This document shows, piece by piece, positions 61,272-64,000 of a stretch of DNA of 64,000 bases. How positions within the stretch are numbered: the first letter of the stretch is position 1; every line of letters starts with the position of its first letter. Origin of the DNA: Aphrocallistes beatrix. Lineage: Eukaryota > Porifera > Hexactinellida > Sceptrulophora > Aphrocallistidae. The DNA lies in the NCBI GenBank assembly GCA_963281255.1, contig OY725488.1, positions 6,111,524 to 6,175,523 on the forward strand, given 5' to 3'. A model generated the notes under the pieces. The model was not told where the DNA came from, did not search any database, and was given only the letters and a program-made list of their open reading frames with translations. The translations under genes were made by a program, and so were the position numbers.

Positions 61272-62177
61272 ATGGACGGAGAGGGGAGTGATGATTCAGA
61301 GGATCTGATCGCAGAACAAACACCTCGGTTCCTTCAGCTCCTGAGCAATCTTCAGGTGGAGACAGATAAGGTCAGCGAGTTTGTTTCCTCTCTACATTCC
61401 GCACTCTCTGATGACGGAGCTCTGGAAGTTCAATCGGACGGAATCAGTTTGTTCTCGCTCAAATCACACCTCCTTCTAGACTATGTAATCAATCTAGCCC
61501 GGCTGATTCTCCACAAAGTAGAAGGGATGCCGCTACCTCTGATACACGATGACGTAATCAACCAGATGATAGGAGGGCGAGTGGTGATGGAGAAAATCAG
61601 GCCTTTAGAAATGAAAACAAAGTACCAGGTTGATAAGCTCGTTACGTTAGCAACTACAGGGTCTGTTGGCACGCACCACCCTCTAGCCTACAAACCCAAC
61701 CCAAAGAATCTGATGCCTCGGGAAGAAGGCATGGGGCTAGTGGCAGAGGGCGGGGGGACAGGGGCTTATAGACCGCCTAGAATTTCAGCCATGCCAGGGA
61801 TTGTAGGCAGTGTAGGCGAGGAGAAGGAAGAAAGAAGGGAACAAGATAAAAAGAAAGCACTCCAAAGTTCTCTCATAAGAGAGCTTCGAGAAGAAGTTGC
61901 AGACACGCCTCTGGAGTTCTCAGCTTCAGAACAGGCTCGCAGTGGCAGAGTGGCTGAGAAGAGGAGGGAGTTGGAGAGGTACGAGGAAGACAACTTCTTG
62001 AGACTCCCTACCAGCAAGAAACAGAGATCACGAGGGAACCGGGGAATGAATGAGATGGAATCTATCATGGATTTTGGAAGGACTGAGTTCTCTGAGGAGG
62101 GAGAGCTGAGGATGAAAGGAAAGAAAGGAGCGAGAAAGAAGAAATGGTCTGGACGAGCAAAGAAAAAGAAAAATTAA
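61272..62177 (+). CDS. NGDN: Neuroguidin (Sas10/Utp3/C1D family)
   Basis: 301 aa from ATG 61272, single exon; human neuroguidin is 315 aa. The Sas10/C1D domain spans about residues 17-100 (RFLQLLSNLQVETDKVSEFV, SLFSLKSHLLLDYVINLARLILHKVEG), followed by the conserved EKIRPLEMKTKYQVDKLVTLA, the YKPNPKNLM motif with YRPPRISAMP, and a C-terminal basic tail (KKQRSRGN, KGKKGARKKKWSGRAKKKKN) that should act as a nucleolar signal. The family works in the small-subunit processome for 18S rRNA maturation; neuroguidin also binds eIF4E. It ends 143 bp from the convergent COPS8 gene. Confidence 0.95.
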   Translation: MDGEGSDDSEDLIAEQTPRFLQLLSNLQVETDKVSEFVSSLHSALSDDGALEVQSDGISLFSLKSHLLLDYVINLARLILHKVEGMPLPLIHDDVINQMIGGRVVMEKIRPLEMKTKYQVDKLVTLATTGSVGTHHPLAYKPNPKNLMPREEGMGLVAEGGGTGAYRPPRISAMPGIVGSVGEEKEERREQDKKKALQSSLIRELREEVADTPLEFSASEQARSGRVAEKRRELERYEEDNFLRLPTSKKQRSRGNRGMNEMESIMDFGRTEFSEEGELRMKGKKGARKKKWSGRAKKKKN

Positions 62178-62320
62178 CTACAAGTAGAATAGATTCGTGA
62201 TTAATTATGTTAGAATTCAAAGTTAATTAAACAACAAAAACACATTTTCTTTATTTAATAGTAACAATCTCTGAACAAATAAGGCGCCACTTAATAAATA
62301 CACTAACACAGCGCCTGTGA

Positions 62321-62902
62321 TCAATTCTCGAGGAAGGAGACATAGTTAGAAAGGTGTTCAATGATCATCTGTCCCTTTGCTAGCTCGAACGGTTCTAATT
62401 GCTTCTTGACAGGGGAAACTATTTTCGTTTCTCCGTTAACATCCCATCCAAGCTTGGCGGCTATCTCGATACCTTTTTCCGAATCCACTCCCATGAGTGT
62501 CGCCATGTGTTCCAAGTGCATGGCTGAGTAGGACTTCGAGATGAGTGCAGCCCGTCTCTCTGTCACACTCGCGCTGATCACGTCAATCAGAGTAAGGTAG
62601 CAGTCCGGCCAAGTTACACTCGTTATCGCGTCCCTGAATAGACCTATGTGCTTCTGCTTCAGAGCTCTCGCTACATTCCATAGGTCTCCCAGCACTGGGT
62701 TTTCCTTCTTGAAGGAATCTGGAATGCGGACCCAGAGGAACTTGGCATGTTCCAGCTCATCTCTAGCCAGGTAGGACCCCAACATGATGGCATATATCTC
62801 AGGGGTCGCGTACCCCGAGGGGTCGAGAATCTCATTCTCCTCGCACTGCTGGAGGACCTCGCCCCACTGTCTCTTCCGGATGAGGTCTTCTAACAGTTCC
62901 AT
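62321..62902 (-). CDS. COPS8: COP9 signalosome subunit 8
   Basis: 193 aa from ATG 62902, single exon; human CSN8 is 209 aa. The N-terminal helical repeats (MELLEDLIRKRQWGEVLQQCEENE...YAIMLGSYLARDELEHAKFLWVRIP) lead to the PCI/winged-helix region (SYSAMHLEHMATLMGVDSEKGIEIAAKLGWDVNGETKIVSPVK) and a final helix (LAKGQMIIEHLSNYVSFLE) that joins the bundle of CSN subunits. The COP9 signalosome removes NEDD8 from cullins and so controls the cullin-RING ligases for which KLHDC2 and FBXO8, nearby in this window, are receptors. Confidence 0.95.
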   Translation of the reverse strand: MELLEDLIRKRQWGEVLQQCEENEILDPSGYATPEIYAIMLGSYLARDELEHAKFLWVRIPDSFKKENPVLGDLWNVARALKQKHIGLFRDAITSVTWPDCYLTLIDVISASVTERRAALISKSYSAMHLEHMATLMGVDSEKGIEIAAKLGWDVNGETKIVSPVKKQLEPFELAKGQMIIEHLSNYVSFLEN

Positions 62903-62997
62903 AAAGAGCTATCTTCAAATCAATTATGCATATAAGAAAGAAAATATACAGCCCTAGCTCTCTTATTCAAAACTTAATCTATGCTTACTATTAATTA

Positions 62998-63455
62998 CAA
63001 GCGCGCTTCGCTTGCTTGCGCAGGCTGGCGGACATTTTGTGTCGCCGGAGGGGCCCTTTGGGTGCCTAGGTTCACATTGATTAATGATAAAGTAGATAAC
63101 ATCTCTAAATACGTCTGTCTTACTTTTATAATCGATATCACTTGAAAATCACCAAATTTGTCAATTTTTCAATTTTTGATTCGTAATGATGACATCATAA
63201 CAATGATGAGATATATTAATATACACATTCAATTAAAATTTCAGCCTTCTATCACCTAAAATGGCTGAGTTAAAGTCGAAAAACTGAAATTTCTAATTAT
63301 AAAAAATGGTGGCAATGACGTCATAATTCCATGATGAGTCGACATTTCGTCTTAGGTCAGAATTTAGTGGAACCATAGCCAAAAGACTCACACATGCCAA
63401 AAATCAGCTTTCTGTGGCTGGCAGTTTCTTCAATCAATTCGTTACAGATATATAG
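62998..63455 (-). repeat. Dispersed CRE/AP-1 repeat
   Basis: From the GC-rich tip CAAGCGCGCTTCGCTTGCTT through GGCAATGACGTCATAATTCC and TGATGAGTCGAC to TTCTTCAATCAATTCGTTAC. Confidence 0.9.
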
Positions 63456-63467
63456 ATATACGTATAC

Positions 63468-64000
63468 ATATAGGGTGATCCAAAAGTTCTGCAACAATAA
63501 AGTTTACAAGTACTTCATTGATTTGACTAAGATACTTTAGTTTAACTTTAAATCGGTTTGCAACTATGGAATCTACCATCCTTCTATTTTGGAAATGAAC
63601 ACTATTCATTGCGCAAAATATTTTCTAAATAAATTTTTGAAATATTATACAGGGTGGCCCATAAGTTCTGTCCCACAAACAAAACATCACAATTTTGAGA
63701 ACACTCAATGAAATGACTTAAAATTGTAACACAATAACGTACATAGTAGTAATATTATTAGGATAGTAATAGATCATGCCATAGCATTCTATATACTAAG
63801 GCAATGGCACTCACCAAAAAATTAGTACCATGGATTGGTTAAATACTTCAAAACCAATAATTTTGATATTGTAGATACGTATTTCAATTTTCCATCAATT
63901 TAGGCATTCACCCCCCTGACAAATTAACTATTATTTCAGAACAATTGAAATGAGATATATTATTTGGTTTTTAATGCACATAGTCGAATTGTTTAATACT
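63468..64000. mobile_element. Probable mariner-type element ends, incomplete
   Basis: Two similar motifs, AGGGTGATCCAAAAGTTCTG at 63472 and CAGGGTGGCCCATAAGTTCT at 63652, resemble the GGTG-CCC-AAGTTCTG ends of some mariner/IS630-type elements. No transposase is visible before the window ends, so this is a fragment or two nested starts. The rest of the interval is AT-rich without other features. Confidence 0.4.

Overview
The window is nuclear DNA from a ciliated, non-vertebrate animal whose phylum I cannot fix from sequence alone. The genes are animal orthologues with GT-AG introns: a full MSH2, HPF1, AP5Z1, TMEM129, FBXO8, and the ciliary genes AGBL4/CCP6, CFAP276, CCDC65/DRC2 and CSPP1. About 60% of the window is AT-rich intergenic DNA crowded with short inverted-repeat transposons. 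Genes are compact and mostly on the minus strand. Several long genes (AP5Z1, CSPP1, AGBL4, CCDC65) are single uninterrupted frames, while MSH2 has eight exons.

Layout. 1-846: 3' coding end of a tyrosine- and proline-rich protein. 1.4-8.1 kb: AGBL4, CFAP276 and SCCPDH (minus), then HPF1 (plus), divergent from SCCPDH across about 230 bp. 10.7-18.0 kb: a plus-strand single-pass membrane protein with a YDDV-rich tail, whose introns hold AP5Z1 and CCDC65 on the opposite strand. 19.2-20.1 kb: GGPS1. 20.3-22.0 kb: a Tc1 element inside an older inverted-repeat element. 22.5-27.4 kb: MSH2, with a decayed mariner in intron 1. 27.7-30.6 kb: CSPP1. 30.6-32.6 kb: a decayed hAT-like element ending in a 14-copy array of a 22-bp unit. 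32.9-33.5 kb: RhoGDI.

33.5-50 kb is dominated by mobile DNA: large foldback elements, many pogo/Tc1-, hAT- and piggyBac-like MITEs, and a dispersed family of about 0.5 kb that carries CRE and AP-1 consensus sites. Embedded here are one unrecognised gene (37.3-38.0 kb) and a recent tandem duplication of a DUF4139/DUF4140 (MuiA-like) gene. The two duplicate copies differ by clean transposon insertions, an 8-bp frameshifting deletion and a replaced central cassette.

50.1-51.2 kb: TMEM129. 51.5-57.3 kb: a repeat region with a (TA)n tract, oppositely oriented arrays of a ~143-bp unit full of forkhead core motifs, and a 41-copy satellite of a 17-bp palindromic unit. 57.5-62.9 kb: ZFYVE21, KLHDC2, FBXO8 (minus), NGDN (plus), COPS8 (minus). 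The right edge is more repeat DNA.

Functional themes: cilium and centrosome (CCP6, CFAP276, DRC2, CSPP1), ubiquitin and cullin control (TMEM129, KLHDC2, FBXO8, COPS8), genome maintenance (MSH2, HPF1) and endosomal traffic (AP5Z1, ZFYVE21). Nothing indicates an operon in the bacterial sense, and there is no CRISPR. Starts were checked by codon: where the longest frame began with GTG or TTG, the first in-frame ATG is used.
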